This document shows, in pieces, positions 47,869 to 57,103 of a stretch of DNA of 59,453 nt. The stretch's first letter is position 1. Each line of letters starts with the position of its first letter. The stretch is taken from positions 1 to 59,453 of the forward strand of contig CAKTSA010000009.1 of assembly GCA_934597585.1 (NCBI GenBank), written 5' to 3'. Source of the DNA: an uncultured Oscillospiraceae bacterium (GTDB lineage Bacteria; Bacillota; Clostridia; Oscillospirales; Oscillospiraceae). The position numbers and the translations under genes were made by a program. The notes beneath the pieces were generated by a model, which searched no databases, was not told the DNA's origin, and was given only the letters and a program-made list of their open reading frames with translations.

Positions 47869-49056
47869 ATGAAAAAGTTTATTGCAATGCTGCTGGCTCT
47901 GGTCATGGCGTTGTCTCTGGTCGCCTGCGGCGGCGGTGACAACGGTCAGCAGGGCGGCGACAGCGCCACTGGTGACAAGGTCATCAAGATCGGTGTGTTC
48001 GAGCCCCAGTCCGGCGACAATGGCGCCGGCGGCAAGCAGGAGATCCTGGGCATGCAGTATGCCAACAAGATGATCCCCACCGTCACCATCGGCGGCGAGG
48101 AGTATCAGGTGGAGCTGGTGTATGCCGACAACGCCTCTTCCAACGACAAGGCCCCCACTGCCGCCCAGACTCTGATCTCTCAGGGCGTGTCCGTGGTGCT
48201 GGGTTCCTATGGCTCCGGCGTGTCCATCGCTGCCGGTGATACCTTCTCCGCGGCACAGGTGCCCGCCATCGGCGTGACCTGCACCAACCCCCAGGTGACT
48301 TCCGACTGTGATGCGTACTTCCGCATCTGCTTCCTGGATCCCTTCCAGGGCACCGTTCTGGCCAACTATGCCAAGAATGAACTGAAGGCCACCAAGGCTT
48401 ACTGCCTGGCCAAGCAGGGCGACGACTACTCCGGCGGTCTGGCCAACTACTTCATCCAGGCCTTCGGCGAGGAGAATTGCGTGTATGAGCAGTTCCCCGA
48501 GGGCACCTCTGACTTCTCCACCTACATCACCAACGCACAGCAGCAGGGCTGCGACGTGTTCTTCTCCCCCGTGTCTCTGGAGGCTGCGGCCCAGATCATC
48601 GCCAAGGCCGAGACCCAGAACCTGGGTATGCCCATCCTGGCCGGCGACACCTGGGACTCCAACGTGGTGCTGGAGGCTGCCAAGGGCACCAGCCTGGACA
48701 TCTGCGTGACCACCTTCTATCAGGAGGGCGTCAATGCTGAGTTCGACTCCGCCATCAAGGAGTGGATCAACAGCGACAGCACTGCCAAGACCAACAACGG
48801 CGGCGACGACAAGCTGTCTGCCGTGACCGTCATGGGCTATGACGCTTACTGCGTGGCACTGGAGGCCATCAAGGCGGCCGATTCCGCTGATCCCGCTGCT
48901 GTTATGGCGGCTCTGCCCGGCGTGACCTTCGAGGGCATTACCGGCAACATCTCCTTCAATGACATCGGCGACGCCAACCGCGACAGCGCCGTGGTCAAGA
49001 AGTGCAACACCGAGAGCGGCAACTGGGACTTCGTGACCGTGGCCAAGGTGGGCTAA
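47869..49056 (+). CDS. livJ: LivJ-type amino acid-binding lipoprotein
   Basis: A 395-residue Peripla_BP_6 protein with a lipoprotein signal (lipobox LVACG). The mature part starts KVIKIGVFEPQSGDNGAGGKQEILGMQYANKM and has VLGSYGSGVSIAAGDTF, AIGVTCTNPQVT and GTSDFSTYITNAQQQG. It captures branched-chain amino acids or a related substrate and passes it to LivHMGF. AGGAGG lies before the ATG. Two stem-loops follow it, and livH starts 191 nt downstream. Confidence 0.92.
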   Translation: MKKFIAMLLALVMALSLVACGGGDNGQQGGDSATGDKVIKIGVFEPQSGDNGAGGKQEILGMQYANKMIPTVTIGGEEYQVELVYADNASSNDKAPTAAQTLISQGVSVVLGSYGSGVSIAAGDTFSAAQVPAIGVTCTNPQVTSDCDAYFRICFLDPFQGTVLANYAKNELKATKAYCLAKQGDDYSGGLANYFIQAFGEENCVYEQFPEGTSDFSTYITNAQQQGCDVFFSPVSLEAAAQIIAKAETQNLGMPILAGDTWDSNVVLEAAKGTSLDICVTTFYQEGVNAEFDSAIKEWINSDSTAKTNNGGDDKLSAVTVMGYDAYCVALEAIKAADSADPAAVMAALPGVTFEGITGNISFNDIGDANRDSAVVKKCNTESGNWDFVTVAKVG

Positions 49057-49091
49057 CAGGTATACGAACCACAGCCAAGTGAGATACACAG

Positions 49092-49119
49092 GCTGGCGGG
49101 AGCGGCTGCTCCCGCCAGC
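49092..49119 (+). terminator. intercistronic stem-loop between livJ and livH
   Basis: A perfect 12-bp stem GCTGGCGGGAGC and its complement with a GGCT loop. No T-run, so it is likely a partial terminator or mRNA stabiliser after livJ. Confidence 0.75.
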
Positions 49120-49168
49120 TACTGTGCTATGTACCCGGCACTCCTCTGCGGCGGCGACAAGAGTGCCC

Positions 49169-49188
49169 TGCCCCTGTCGGGGCATTTT
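49169..49188 (+). terminator. second stem-loop between livJ and livH
   Basis: TGCCCC and GGGGCA over a TGTC loop, followed by TTTT, 60 nt before livH. Together with the preceding hairpin it should reduce transcription into livHMGF. Confidence 0.7.
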
Positions 49189-49247
49189 CGTGGTGGCCGC
49201 AGAGAACAGTATCTGCAAAGGAAGAATGTATTAGGGAGGAACCCCCC

Positions 49248-50174
49248 ATGGAAGTATTGAAAACCGCACTGCCGTATGTGATTTCCGGCATATCGGTGGG
49301 TGGGCAATATGCGCTGATCGCCATCGGATATACGATGGTGTACGGTATACTGCGCCTGATCAACTTCGCCCATGGCGACGTGTTTATGGTGGCCGGACTG
49401 ATGATGGTCTATTTTGCCACGTGGATGCCGCTGTATCTGGCGATCCCGCTGATGATCGTGCTGACGGTGCTGCTGGGCTTTTTGATCGAGCGCGTGGCAT
49501 ACAAGCCGCTGCGCACCGCGCCCCGTATGTCGGTCATGATCTCCGCCATCGGCGTCAGCTATCTGATCCAGAACCTGGCGCTGTATGTGACCGGCGGTCT
49601 GAACAAGAACTATCCCGCCATCCCCTGGATCTCCGATCCGGTGCACCTGTTTGGAATGGAGACGTCCCGCGTGACGGTCATCACACCGTTTCTGACCATC
49701 GCGCTGGTGGTGGTGCTGGTGCTGCTGATCAATCACACCAAGATCGGCATGGCCATGCGCGCCGTGTCTGTGGACTTTGAGACGGCGCAGCTGATGGGCA
49801 TCAAGATCAACAACGTCATCTCCGCCACCTTTATCATCGGTACGTTTCTGGCGGCCATCGGCTCCATGCTGTTTTTCACCAACTTCCCCGGCGTGGTGCC
49901 CACGGCCGGCGCCATGCCCGGCCTGAAGGCCTTCGTGGCGGCGGTGTTCGGCGGCATCGGTTCTGTGCCCGGCGCGGTGGTGGGCGCATTTATCATCGGC
50001 GTGTGCGAATCCATCATCAAGGGCCTGGATACCATCCTGATGGCCAACGGCGCCATCACGGAGCAGGTGGGCTTTGCCACGTTCTCGGACGCGTTTACGT
50101 TCGTGCTGCTGATTGTCATTCTGGTATTCAAGCCCACCGGCCTGTTCGGTGAGAAGACCACCGATAAGGTGTAA
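49248..50174 (+). CDS. livH: LivH-type ABC permease
   Basis: A 308-residue BPD_transp_2 permease with eight or so membrane helices. It shows GGQYALIAIGYTMVYGILRLINFAHGDVFM at the N-terminus, typical of LivH, and GAMPGLKAFVAAVFGGIGSVPGAVVG near residue 225. It forms the channel with LivM. The gene begins after AGGAGG and precedes livM by 12 nt. Confidence 0.95.
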   Translation: MEVLKTALPYVISGISVGGQYALIAIGYTMVYGILRLINFAHGDVFMVAGLMMVYFATWMPLYLAIPLMIVLTVLLGFLIERVAYKPLRTAPRMSVMISAIGVSYLIQNLALYVTGGLNKNYPAIPWISDPVHLFGMETSRVTVITPFLTIALVVVLVLLINHTKIGMAMRAVSVDFETAQLMGIKINNVISATFIIGTFLAAIGSMLFFTNFPGVVPTAGAMPGLKAFVAAVFGGIGSVPGAVVGAFIIGVCESIIKGLDTILMANGAITEQVGFATFSDAFTFVLLIVILVFKPTGLFGEKTTDKV

Positions 50175-50186
50175 GGAGGGGCGAAC

Positions 50187-51380
50187 ATGATGTTGGAAAA
50201 GAAAAAGGACGTTCGCAAGACTTTTATCTCCCTTGTGGCGGTGGCGCTGTTTCTGGCGCTGGTGCTGGTGCTGGATCAGGTCATCAAGCCCAGCAACAAG
50301 ATGTACATGCTGCTGACCGTGCTGCAGAAGGGCTCTGTATATGCGCTGGCGGCAGTATCCATGAACCTGCTGAACGGCTTTACCGGCCTGTTCTCTCTGG
50401 GCCACGCGGGATTCATGCTGATCGGCGCGTATACATACGCCATCTTCTCCATCCCTGCCGCGTCCAGAGACACGGTGTATCAGTACTATGACGCGGCGAT
50501 CCGCATCTCCTTCCCCGAGGTGCTGGGCAACTCCCTGGGCGGCTTCGGAACGGTGCTGGGTGTGATCATCTGCGTGATCCTGGCCGGTCTGGCGGCGGCG
50601 CTGCTGGCGTATCTGATCGGCCTGCCGGTGCTGCGGCTGAAGAGCGACTATCTGGCCATCGCCACCCTGGGCTTTGCCGAGATCATCCGCGCGGTGTTCC
50701 AGTGGAGCAAGCTGGGCCCCGTGACCAACGGCTCCAACCTGCTGAAGAGCTTTACCCGTATCAGCAACTTCAAGATCGGCACCTTCAGCCTGTCCACCTT
50801 TGTCCCTGTGCTGATCGCCACCATCTCCATTGCGGTGATCGTGCTGCTGGTGAACTCCACCTACGGCCGCGCCTTCAAGGCCATCCGCGACGACGAGGTG
50901 GCCGCCGAGGCTATGGGCATCAACCTGGCCAAGCATAAGATGCTGTCCTTCGTGACCAGCTCCTTCTTCGCCGGTGTTTCCGGCGCTACCATGGCAATGG
51001 TGCTGTCCATTGCCCAGGCCAACAACTACAAGGTGGCCATGACGTATGAGATCCTGCTGATGGTGGTGCTGGGCGGTATCGGCTCCATCTCCGGCTCGGT
51101 CATCGGCTCGCTGCTGTTCGTGGCGGCCTCCGAGTGGTGGCTGCGCGGCCTGGATTCCGGTGAATTCCTGGGCATCGTGGCGCCGGGCGTGTTCCGCAAC
51201 GGCTTCCGCCTGGTGGTGTTCTCCGTGGTCATCATGATCGTGGTGCTGTTCTTCCGGAAGGGCATCATGGGCGACAAGGAGCTGCCGCAGGTGATACGGG
51301 AGCTGCCCGGCAACATCGCCAAAATCAAGGAGAAGCGGGCGGCGAAAAAGCATGAAAAGCAGGAGGTGGCGTCCAAATGA
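50187..51380 (+). CDS. livM: LivM-type ABC permease
   Basis: A 397-residue permease with a basic N-terminus (MMLEKKKDVRKTF). LivM features include LNGFTGLFSLGHAGFMLIGAYT near residue 57, LRLKSDYLAIATLGFAEIIR and GGIGSISGSVIGSLL. The C-terminal EKRAAKKHEKQE is lysine-rich. GGAGGGGC lies before the ATG. It overlaps livG by four bases (ATGA). Confidence 0.95.
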   Translation: MMLEKKKDVRKTFISLVAVALFLALVLVLDQVIKPSNKMYMLLTVLQKGSVYALAAVSMNLLNGFTGLFSLGHAGFMLIGAYTYAIFSIPAASRDTVYQYYDAAIRISFPEVLGNSLGGFGTVLGVIICVILAGLAAALLAYLIGLPVLRLKSDYLAIATLGFAEIIRAVFQWSKLGPVTNGSNLLKSFTRISNFKIGTFSLSTFVPVLIATISIAVIVLLVNSTYGRAFKAIRDDEVAAEAMGINLAKHKMLSFVTSSFFAGVSGATMAMVLSIAQANNYKVAMTYEILLMVVLGGIGSISGSVIGSLLFVAASEWWLRGLDSGEFLGIVAPGVFRNGFRLVVFSVVIMIVVLFFRKGIMGDKELPQVIRELPGNIAKIKEKRAAKKHEKQEVASK

Positions 51381-52237
51381 GCGAAGTGAAAAACGTGCTG
51401 AGAGTGGAAAACGCCACCATGCAGTTCGGCGGCGTGGTAGCCGTCGATAACCTGAACCTGGACGTCAACGAGGGCGAGATCGTGGCCCTGATCGGCCCCA
51501 ACGGCGCCGGCAAGACCACCGCTTTCAACGTCATCACCGGCGTGTACGCCCCCACCAACGGCCGCGTGACCTTCAACGGCCAGTGCATCGTGTGCAATCA
51601 CCCCACCGGCAAGATGAAGAAGATGTATAAGGGCGAAAACGGCGAGATGTATGTTCATGAGCATATTCTGGCCCCCACGCCCGATAAGATCACCGACCTG
51701 GGCATGGCCCGCACCTTCCAGAACATCCGCCTGTGGAAGAGCCAGACGGTGTTTGACAACGTGCTGATCGCCAAGCACATGCGCCGCACCAGCAACATGT
51801 TCTCCGCCACCTTCCGGGGCAACAGCAAGGAGGAGGCCAAGCAGCGGGAGGAAGTGCTGGAGCTGCTGAAGATCGTGGGTCTGGAGGACGTGAAGGACGA
51901 GCTGGCCACCAGCCTGCCCTACGGCAAGCAGCGCCGCCTGGAGATCGCCCGGGCCCTGGCCACCGAGCCCACGCTGCTGCTGCTGGACGAGCCGGCCGCC
52001 GGCATGAACCCCCAGGAGACCCTGGAGCTGGCGGCATTCATCCGGGAGATCCGCACCAAATTCGAAAAGACGATCCTGCTGATCGAGCACCATATGGATC
52101 TGGTCATGGACATCGCCGACCGCATCTACGTGCTGGACTTCGGCCAGCTGATCGCGCAGGGTACGCCCGACGAGATCCAAAACAACGAGCGCGTCATCGA
52201 CGCATACTTGGGGGTGGCAGACGATGCTGAAGATTGA
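51377..52237 (+). CDS. livG: LivG-type ABC ATPase
   Basis: A 286-residue ATPase. Walker A GPNGAGKTT near residue 43, Walker B LLLLDEPAAGMNPQE, switch LLIEHHMDLVMDIADRI. The characteristic long LivG insert is seen around residues 80-115 (KMKKMYKGENGEMYVHEHI). The signature is LPYGKQRRLEIARAL. It overlaps livF by 14 nt. Confidence 0.96.
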   Translation: MSEVKNVLRVENATMQFGGVVAVDNLNLDVNEGEIVALIGPNGAGKTTAFNVITGVYAPTNGRVTFNGQCIVCNHPTGKMKKMYKGENGEMYVHEHILAPTPDKITDLGMARTFQNIRLWKSQTVFDNVLIAKHMRRTSNMFSATFRGNSKEEAKQREEVLELLKIVGLEDVKDELATSLPYGKQRRLEIARALATEPTLLLLDEPAAGMNPQETLELAAFIREIRTKFEKTILLIEHHMDLVMDIADRIYVLDFGQLIAQGTPDEIQNNERVIDAYLGVADDAED

Positions 52238-52937
52238 GAACTTACATGTGTCCTACGGCGGCATCAAGGCCCTGCGGGGCATCAGCCTGGAGGTGCCGGA
52301 CGGCAAGATCGTCACCCTGATCGGCGCCAACGGCGCCGGCAAGTCCACCACCCTGCGCACCATCTCCGGCCTGGTGAAGGCCGACAGCGGCTCCATCACC
52401 TACAACGACCAGGAGCTGCTGGGCAAGCCCATCAACAAGGTGCTGGAGGCGGGCATCGCCCAGTCCCCCGAGGGCCGCCGTGTGTTCCCCAACCTGACGG
52501 TGCTGGAAAATCTGAAGGTGGGCGCGTATCTGCGCAATGACAAGGACGGCATCGAGAAGGACCTCAAGTGGGTCTATGAGCTGTTCCCCCGGCTGGAGGA
52601 GCGCAACTGGCAGCTGGCCGGCACCCTGTCCGGCGGCGAGCAGCAGATGCTGGCGGTGGGCCGCGCCCTGATGAGCCGCCCCAAGCTGCTGATGCTGGAT
52701 GAGCCGTCCCTGGGTCTGGCGCCGCTGGTGGTGCAGGGGATCTTTGATATCATCCGCACCGTGAATGAGCAGGGCGTTACCGTGCTGCTGATCGAGCAGA
52801 ACGCCAACATGGCCCTGAAGATCGCCGACTACGCCTACGTGCTGGAGACCGGCAACATCACCAAGTCCGGCACCGGCGCGGAGCTGCTGGCGGACGAGTC
52901 CATCAAGGAGGCCTATCTGGGCAAGAAAAAGAGCTGA
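52224..52937 (+). CDS. livF: LivF-type ABC ATPase
   Basis: A 237-residue ATPase. Walker A GANGAGKST near residue 37, SPEGRRVFPNLTVLENLKVGAY, signature LSGGEQQMLAVGRALM, Walker B LLMLDEPSLGLAPLVV and LLIEQNANMALKIADYAYVLETG. It pairs with LivG to power the importer, and is the last gene of livJHMGF, with a terminator at 52958. Confidence 0.96.
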   Translation: MLKIENLHVSYGGIKALRGISLEVPDGKIVTLIGANGAGKSTTLRTISGLVKADSGSITYNDQELLGKPINKVLEAGIAQSPEGRRVFPNLTVLENLKVGAYLRNDKDGIEKDLKWVYELFPRLEERNWQLAGTLSGGEQQMLAVGRALMSRPKLLMLDEPSLGLAPLVVQGIFDIIRTVNEQGVTVLLIEQNANMALKIADYAYVLETGNITKSGTGAELLADESIKEAYLGKKKS

Positions 52938-52957
52938 TGGATGCGGCTTTATGAAGC

Positions 52958-52991
52958 AAAAAAGAGGACGCCCGGGGCGTCCTCTTTTTTT
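52958..52991 (+). terminator. liv operon terminator
   Basis: AGAGGACGCC pairs with GGCGTCCTCT and seven T follow. Confidence 0.93.
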
Positions 52992-53000
52992 GTAGACAGG

Positions 53001-53029
53001 ACAGCCAGCGCCCGGCGGGCGCTGGCTGT
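53001..53029. repeat. perfect 13-bp hairpin after liv terminator
   Basis: ACAGCCAGCGCCC pairs with GGGCGCTGGCTGT around GGC. No T-run follows. It may back up the terminator or belong to a dispersed repeat. Confidence 0.55.
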
Positions 53030-53105
53030 AAAAGCCCTTGATGGGGCCGGTTTTTGGCGGGAGGCATCTGGTGGAAAGAAAAATTATGTATAAAAGGGGG
53101 GAATA

Positions 53106-53303
53106 TCACACCTCAAAGTGCCGCTCCAGTTGATACAGCAGGATGCCGTGGTGGTCGATGCGGCGTGTCAGGGTGATCAGCTGCGGCGAGCACAGGGATC
53201 CGGTGTGGGCAATGAGCTTTCGGCCCTGCTGGCGGCAGCGGTAGATCTGATGACTGTGAAATGTGATTTTCAGAAGGGATACAGTGCGCGATAGTGCATT
53301 CAT
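53106..53303 (-). CDS. Spo0E-like small regulatory protein
   Basis: A 65-residue protein. The layout IYRCRQQGRKLIAHTGSLCSPQLITLTRRIDHHGILLYQLE resembles Spo0E-like aspartyl phosphatases: a first helix, then a turn with G-SL-SP, then a second helix. The family SQxLD motif is replaced here by LTRRIDH, so the key serine/leucine positions differ while isoleucine and aspartate remain. Such proteins dephosphorylate Spo0A~P in spore-formers. AAAGGAG lies before the ATG at 53303. The match is by eye and the altered motif leaves the function uncertain. Confidence 0.5.
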   Translation of the reverse strand: MNALSRTVSLLKITFHSHQIYRCRQQGRKLIAHTGSLCSPQLITLTRRIDHHGILLYQLERHFEV

Positions 53304-53623
53304 GAGCGACTCCTTTTCTCCGCAATGGCGGTAAATCAAGAAACGTTTTCTGGCCTCCTGTCATGAGTATTCTAGCATGGTGGATAAGTCGAAAGATGTC
53401 ATTTCCTGGAAAACGGCGAAAAAAATATATATATTTTGCAAAAGCTTGCGGCTTTTTGTGTAGAAACCGGAGCTTAACGCGGGAAAACGCAAAAATCCCG
53501 TTAAGAAAATAAAAGATGGCGGAAACTGCGGGGTGCAGCGGCGGGAAAAAGATGGTGCGGGACGGCTTTCCTTTTGGGACGCGATGTGGTATGATACCCA
53601 CATAAATCCCGGGAGGTAGTGGA
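53304..53623. other. gap between Spo0E-like and TauE genes
   Basis: A 320-nt AT-rich intergenic region with divergent transcription. I see a possible extended -10 TGTGGTATGAT near 53585-53594 for the plus-strand TauE gene, and a TAGAAT -10 near 53370 on the minus strand. No reading frame with a ribosome site and no clear repeat are present. Confidence 0.4.
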
Positions 53624-54349
53624 ATGATCTGGTGTGTGGTGGCGGCGGCCAGCCTGGTGGCGGGCATTATTCAGACGGTGACGGGCTTTGGCTCGGTGGT
53701 GTTTCTGATGATGGTGCTGCCCTTCTATTTTGATATGATCGACGCGCCGGCGCTGGCCATTGTGATCAACCAGCTGTTCTGCATGGCGCTGTGCTGGAAG
53801 TACCGGCGGCATATCCGGTGGCGGCTGGTGCTGCCGCCCACCATCGCCTTCGGCGTGACCAACCTGCTGACGCTGCTCTTTGTGGGCGGGCTGGATATGC
53901 AGGTGCTGGTGGTGGCCTTCGGCGTGTTTCTGATCCTGCTGGCGCTGTATTTCCTGATCTTTGCCCGGCGGGTGAAAATGGCGCCGAAGCCCGCCGCGGG
54001 CGTTACCTGCGGGGCGCTGTGCGGCGTCAGCGCGGGGCTGTTTGCCATCGGCGGGCCGCCCATGGCCCTGTACTTCGTGGCGGCGGCAGAGGATCACGCC
54101 ACGTATCTGGCCTGCATGCAGCTGCTGTTTACCATCACCGGCGTGACAGGCATTGTGGGGCGGCTGTGCAGCGGGCTGCTGCGGCCGGCCATCCTGCCCT
54201 ACGCCGCCGTGGGAACGGTGTGCATCATGCTGGGAGCCGTGGTAGGCGGCAGGATCGCCGACAAGCTGAACGTCGAGACCATGCGGACGGTGGTATACGT
54301 CTTTGTGGGGGTCTCCGGCGCGATATTGCTGGCGCAGCAGCTGCTGTGA
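53624..54349 (+). CDS. TauE/SafE-family sulfite exporter-like permease
   Basis: A 241-residue membrane protein with seven to eight hydrophobic helices, and the TauE/SafE signature TGFGSVVFLMMVLPF in the first repeat with GGPPMALYF in the second. The family exports sulfite, sulfoacetate or related anions; the substrate here is not known. GGAGGT lies before the ATG, and the gene precedes a PAP2 gene by 21 nt, so they may share a transcript. Confidence 0.9.
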   Translation: MIWCVVAAASLVAGIIQTVTGFGSVVFLMMVLPFYFDMIDAPALAIVINQLFCMALCWKYRRHIRWRLVLPPTIAFGVTNLLTLLFVGGLDMQVLVVAFGVFLILLALYFLIFARRVKMAPKPAAGVTCGALCGVSAGLFAIGGPPMALYFVAAAEDHATYLACMQLLFTITGVTGIVGRLCSGLLRPAILPYAAVGTVCIMLGAVVGGRIADKLNVETMRTVVYVFVGVSGAILLAQQLL

Positions 54350-54370
54350 TACAATACGGGAGGTAATACA

Positions 54371-55294
54371 ATGAAGGTATTATACGCACTGGAATCGATC
54401 CGAACGCCGTGGCTGGACGCGGTGATGGCGGCCATCACCCATCTGGGGGAGGAGACGGTGTTCATGGTGGCGGCGCTGGTGGTGTTCTGGTGCGTCAGCA
54501 AGCGCCAGGGGTACTACCTGCTGGCGGTGGGCTTTGCCGGCACGGTGCTGAACCAGTTTCTGAAGCTGCTGTGCCGCATTCCACGGCCCTGGGTGCTGGA
54601 CAGTGACTTCACCATCGTGGAGAGCGCCCGGGCCCAGGCCGCCGGCTACTCCTTCCCCAGCGGCCATACCCAGAATGCCATCGGCACCTTCGGCGGCATC
54701 GCCCGGTTCACAAAGCGGAAATGGGTGCGGGTCGCCGCCATTCTCATCGCGGTGCTGGTGCCCCTGTCCCGCATGTATCTGGGAGTCCACACGCCGCTGG
54801 ACGTGGGGGTGGCGGCGGTGATCGCCGTGGTGCTGGTGCTGGCCCTGTATCCGGTGCTGGAGCGCAGCGACAGTCAGCACGGCGTCATGGGCGTGACGCT
54901 GCTGGTGATGCTGGGGCTGGCGGTGGGGTATCTGCTGTTCGTGTCGCTGTACCCCTTCCCTGCCGATGTGGACGCGGCCAACCTGGCCAGCGGTGTGGAA
55001 AACGCCTGGAAGCTGCTGGGGGCCACGGCGGGCGTGCTGGTGGGCTGGTGGCTGGATGTAAAGTACATCCACTTTGACACCCGCGCCGTGTGGTACGTGC
55101 AGGCCATCAAGCTGCTGGGCGGCATGGCGCTGATCCTGGCCATCCGGGCGGGGCTGAAGGCGCCGCTGGCGGCAGCGCTGGGGGCCGGTGTGGGCGGCGC
55201 GGTGCGCTATGCCATCGTGGTGCTGTTTGCCGCGGCGGTGTGGCCCATGACCTTTGCACCCCTGTGCCGGGCGCTGGAAAAACGGGTGTATTGA
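54371..55294 (+). CDS. PAP2-family membrane phosphatase
   Basis: A 307-residue membrane protein with the three PAP2 motifs: KLLCRIPRP (K-x6-RP), PSGHTQ (PSGH) and SRMYLGVHTPLD (SR-x5-H-x3-D), near residues 59-141. Members act on undecaprenyl pyrophosphate or phosphatidic acid at the outer face of the membrane. The C-terminal 150 residues add four or five more hydrophobic helices of unknown role. GGAGGTAAT lies before the ATG. Confidence 0.92.
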   Translation: MKVLYALESIRTPWLDAVMAAITHLGEETVFMVAALVVFWCVSKRQGYYLLAVGFAGTVLNQFLKLLCRIPRPWVLDSDFTIVESARAQAAGYSFPSGHTQNAIGTFGGIARFTKRKWVRVAAILIAVLVPLSRMYLGVHTPLDVGVAAVIAVVLVLALYPVLERSDSQHGVMGVTLLVMLGLAVGYLLFVSLYPFPADVDAANLASGVENAWKLLGATAGVLVGWWLDVKYIHFDTRAVWYVQAIKLLGGMALILAIRAGLKAPLAAALGAGVGGAVRYAIVVLFAAAVWPMTFAPLCRALEKRVY

Positions 55295-55376
55295 GGGAAT
55301 AGATCCCGCCCGTCCCGGCACATACTAGGGGCTGTGAACGAAATGTAAAATTTTTCGGCGCGGGAACAAATTGCTC

Positions 55377-55405
55377 TTCAAATCCGTCTATACTTATGCT
55401 ATGAT
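55377..55405 (+). promoter_or_regulatory. candidate promoter of the surface acylation cluster
   Basis: TTCAAA (55377-55382), 17 nt, TATGAT (55400-55405) preceded by TGC. It leaves an 80-nt leader before the DUF4358 lipoprotein gene. Confidence 0.5.
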
Positions 55406-55490
55406 AATTTAAGGTGCGGGTATCTGCGCCGCTGCGAGAGACATCAATCAATGACCTGCCCGGAAGGGCGAGAAAAGGAAGGAATACTGG

Positions 55491-55952
55491 ATGAAAAAGA
55501 TACTTGCCGCCCTGCTGGCGGCTATGATGCTGCTGACCCTGGCCGCCTGCGGCGGCGGAAGCACCGCCAAGACCGTGGATGTGCAGAAGCTGGCCGACGA
55601 CCTGAAGGACAACGTGCCCTATAGCACGGAGATGATCGTCACCGCAGTGGAGGACCTGAACTACAAGCTGGATCCCCCGGAGGGCACCACCATCGCCGGC
55701 TACATGGCCGACGGCAACGCCGCGGATCTGATCATGGTGGGCCAGTGCGCCAGCGAGGAGGACGCCAAGACCCTGTACGCCAACGTGCAGACCTATGTGG
55801 ACGACCTGAAGCGGGAGGCCAACCTGTATCAGCCGGAGGACGTGGCCCGTCTGGACGGCGCGCTGCTGCGCCAGACCGGCACCGTGGTGGTGCTGTGCGT
55901 CAGCGATGACACCGCCGCCGCCACCGCCATCGTGGAGGGCTATCTGAAATGA
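55491..55952 (+). CDS. DUF4358-type lipoprotein
   Basis: A 153-residue lipoprotein with lipobox LAACG. The mature domain VDVQKLADDLKDNVPYSTEMI..., with ADLIMVGQCASEEDAKTLYANVQTYVDDLK, fits the DUF4358 family, which often sits beside MBOAT/DHHW genes. Its function is unknown. It overlaps the next gene by four bases (ATGA). Confidence 0.8.
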   Translation: MKKILAALLAAMMLLTLAACGGGSTAKTVDVQKLADDLKDNVPYSTEMIVTAVEDLNYKLDPPEGTTIAGYMADGNAADLIMVGQCASEEDAKTLYANVQTYVDDLKREANLYQPEDVARLDGALLRQTGTVVVLCVSDDTAAATAIVEGYLK

Positions 55953-57103
55953 GCCGGTACAGAGGACGCCGCAGGGGCGTTTCGCCCCTGGTGCTGCTGA
56001 TCGCGCTGGCGGTGGCCATTGCCGCCGTGGTGTTGATCGTCATCAACCTGGGCAAGGACAAAAAGCCCGCCAATGACGACGCCAGCACGCCCCCTACATC
56101 CGGCAACACCGTCCAGCCCGATACGCCGGACGACGCCAACACCGCCGACGGCGACAATACGCCGGATATCCCCGACACCACATACCAGAAGATCGAGCTG
56201 AAGGGCGACCAACAGCAGTATGACGCCGTGTACCGGGTGGGCGACACCGGGTATGAGATGTACACCTATGTGGACAGCACCGCCAAGAAGTACGCCGACA
56301 ACGTTAACGCCGTGGCCGACGCGCTGGCGGGCAAGGCCACCGTGTACATGCTGCCCATCCCCCTGAGCTCCGGCGTCAGCCTGCCGGACGAGCTGTACGG
56401 CAAGGATATCTTTGCCGACCAGAAGGACGCCGAGGGGAAGATCATCGGCTATATGAACGGCAATGTGAAGTCCGTGGCGCTGTATGACGCGCTGCTGGCC
56501 CACCGGACCGAGTATATCTATTTCCGCACCGACCACCACTGGACCGCCACCGGCGCCTACTACGCCTATGAGCAGTTCTGTAAGGCCAAGGGCATCACCC
56601 CTAAGCCGCTGGAGGGCTATACCACCGACACCTATGACGGTTTTCTGGGCACCTTTTACCGGGATTCCAACGAGAATGCCGCCATGGGCGCCAACCCCGA
56701 CAAGGTGGTGGCCTATCACCCCCTCAGCACCGAGGCCACGCTGGACTATACCGACAAGAACGGCCAGACCCTGCGGGGCAAGATCATCTACGATGAGTCC
56801 GACGCTCCCGCCGGCTTCAAGTACGGCACGTTCATCACCGGCGACAACGCCTATTCCATCATTAACAACCCCGATGTGACCGACGGGTCCAGCTGCGTGG
56901 TGGTGAAGGAGTCCTTCGGCAACGCCTTTGTGCCGTTCCTGACGGATCACTATCAGACCATCCACGTCATCGACTACCGGTACTGGAAGGGCAGTCTCAG
57001 CCAGTTCGTCACGGAGAACAACATCCAGGACGTGCTGTTCGTCAACAACCTGTCCGCCATCCGCTCCACGGCGCTGGTGGGATATCTGCACGATATCGTG
57101 TGA
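55949..57103 (+). CDS. DHHW-family SGNH-like surface protein (AlgX/AlgJ-like)
   Basis: A 384-residue protein. One membrane helix (residues 12-33) is followed by a Thr/Asp/Pro-rich linker (about 40-75) and then a SGNH-like domain outside the cell. The family motif DHHW is at 195-198 in YFRTDHHWTATGAYYAYEQF, and VVVKESFGNAFVPFLTDHY carries the second catalytic-like segment. Such proteins are thought to place acyl (usually acetyl) groups on cell-surface polysaccharide, working with an MBOAT partner. Coupled to the DUF4358 gene. Confidence 0.85.
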   Translation: MSRYRGRRRGVSPLVLLIALAVAIAAVVLIVINLGKDKKPANDDASTPPTSGNTVQPDTPDDANTADGDNTPDIPDTTYQKIELKGDQQQYDAVYRVGDTGYEMYTYVDSTAKKYADNVNAVADALAGKATVYMLPIPLSSGVSLPDELYGKDIFADQKDAEGKIIGYMNGNVKSVALYDALLAHRTEYIYFRTDHHWTATGAYYAYEQFCKAKGITPKPLEGYTTDTYDGFLGTFYRDSNENAAMGANPDKVVAYHPLSTEATLDYTDKNGQTLRGKIIYDESDAPAGFKYGTFITGDNAYSIINNPDVTDGSSCVVVKESFGNAFVPFLTDHYQTIHVIDYRYWKGSLSQFVTENNIQDVLFVNNLSAIRSTALVGYLHDIV

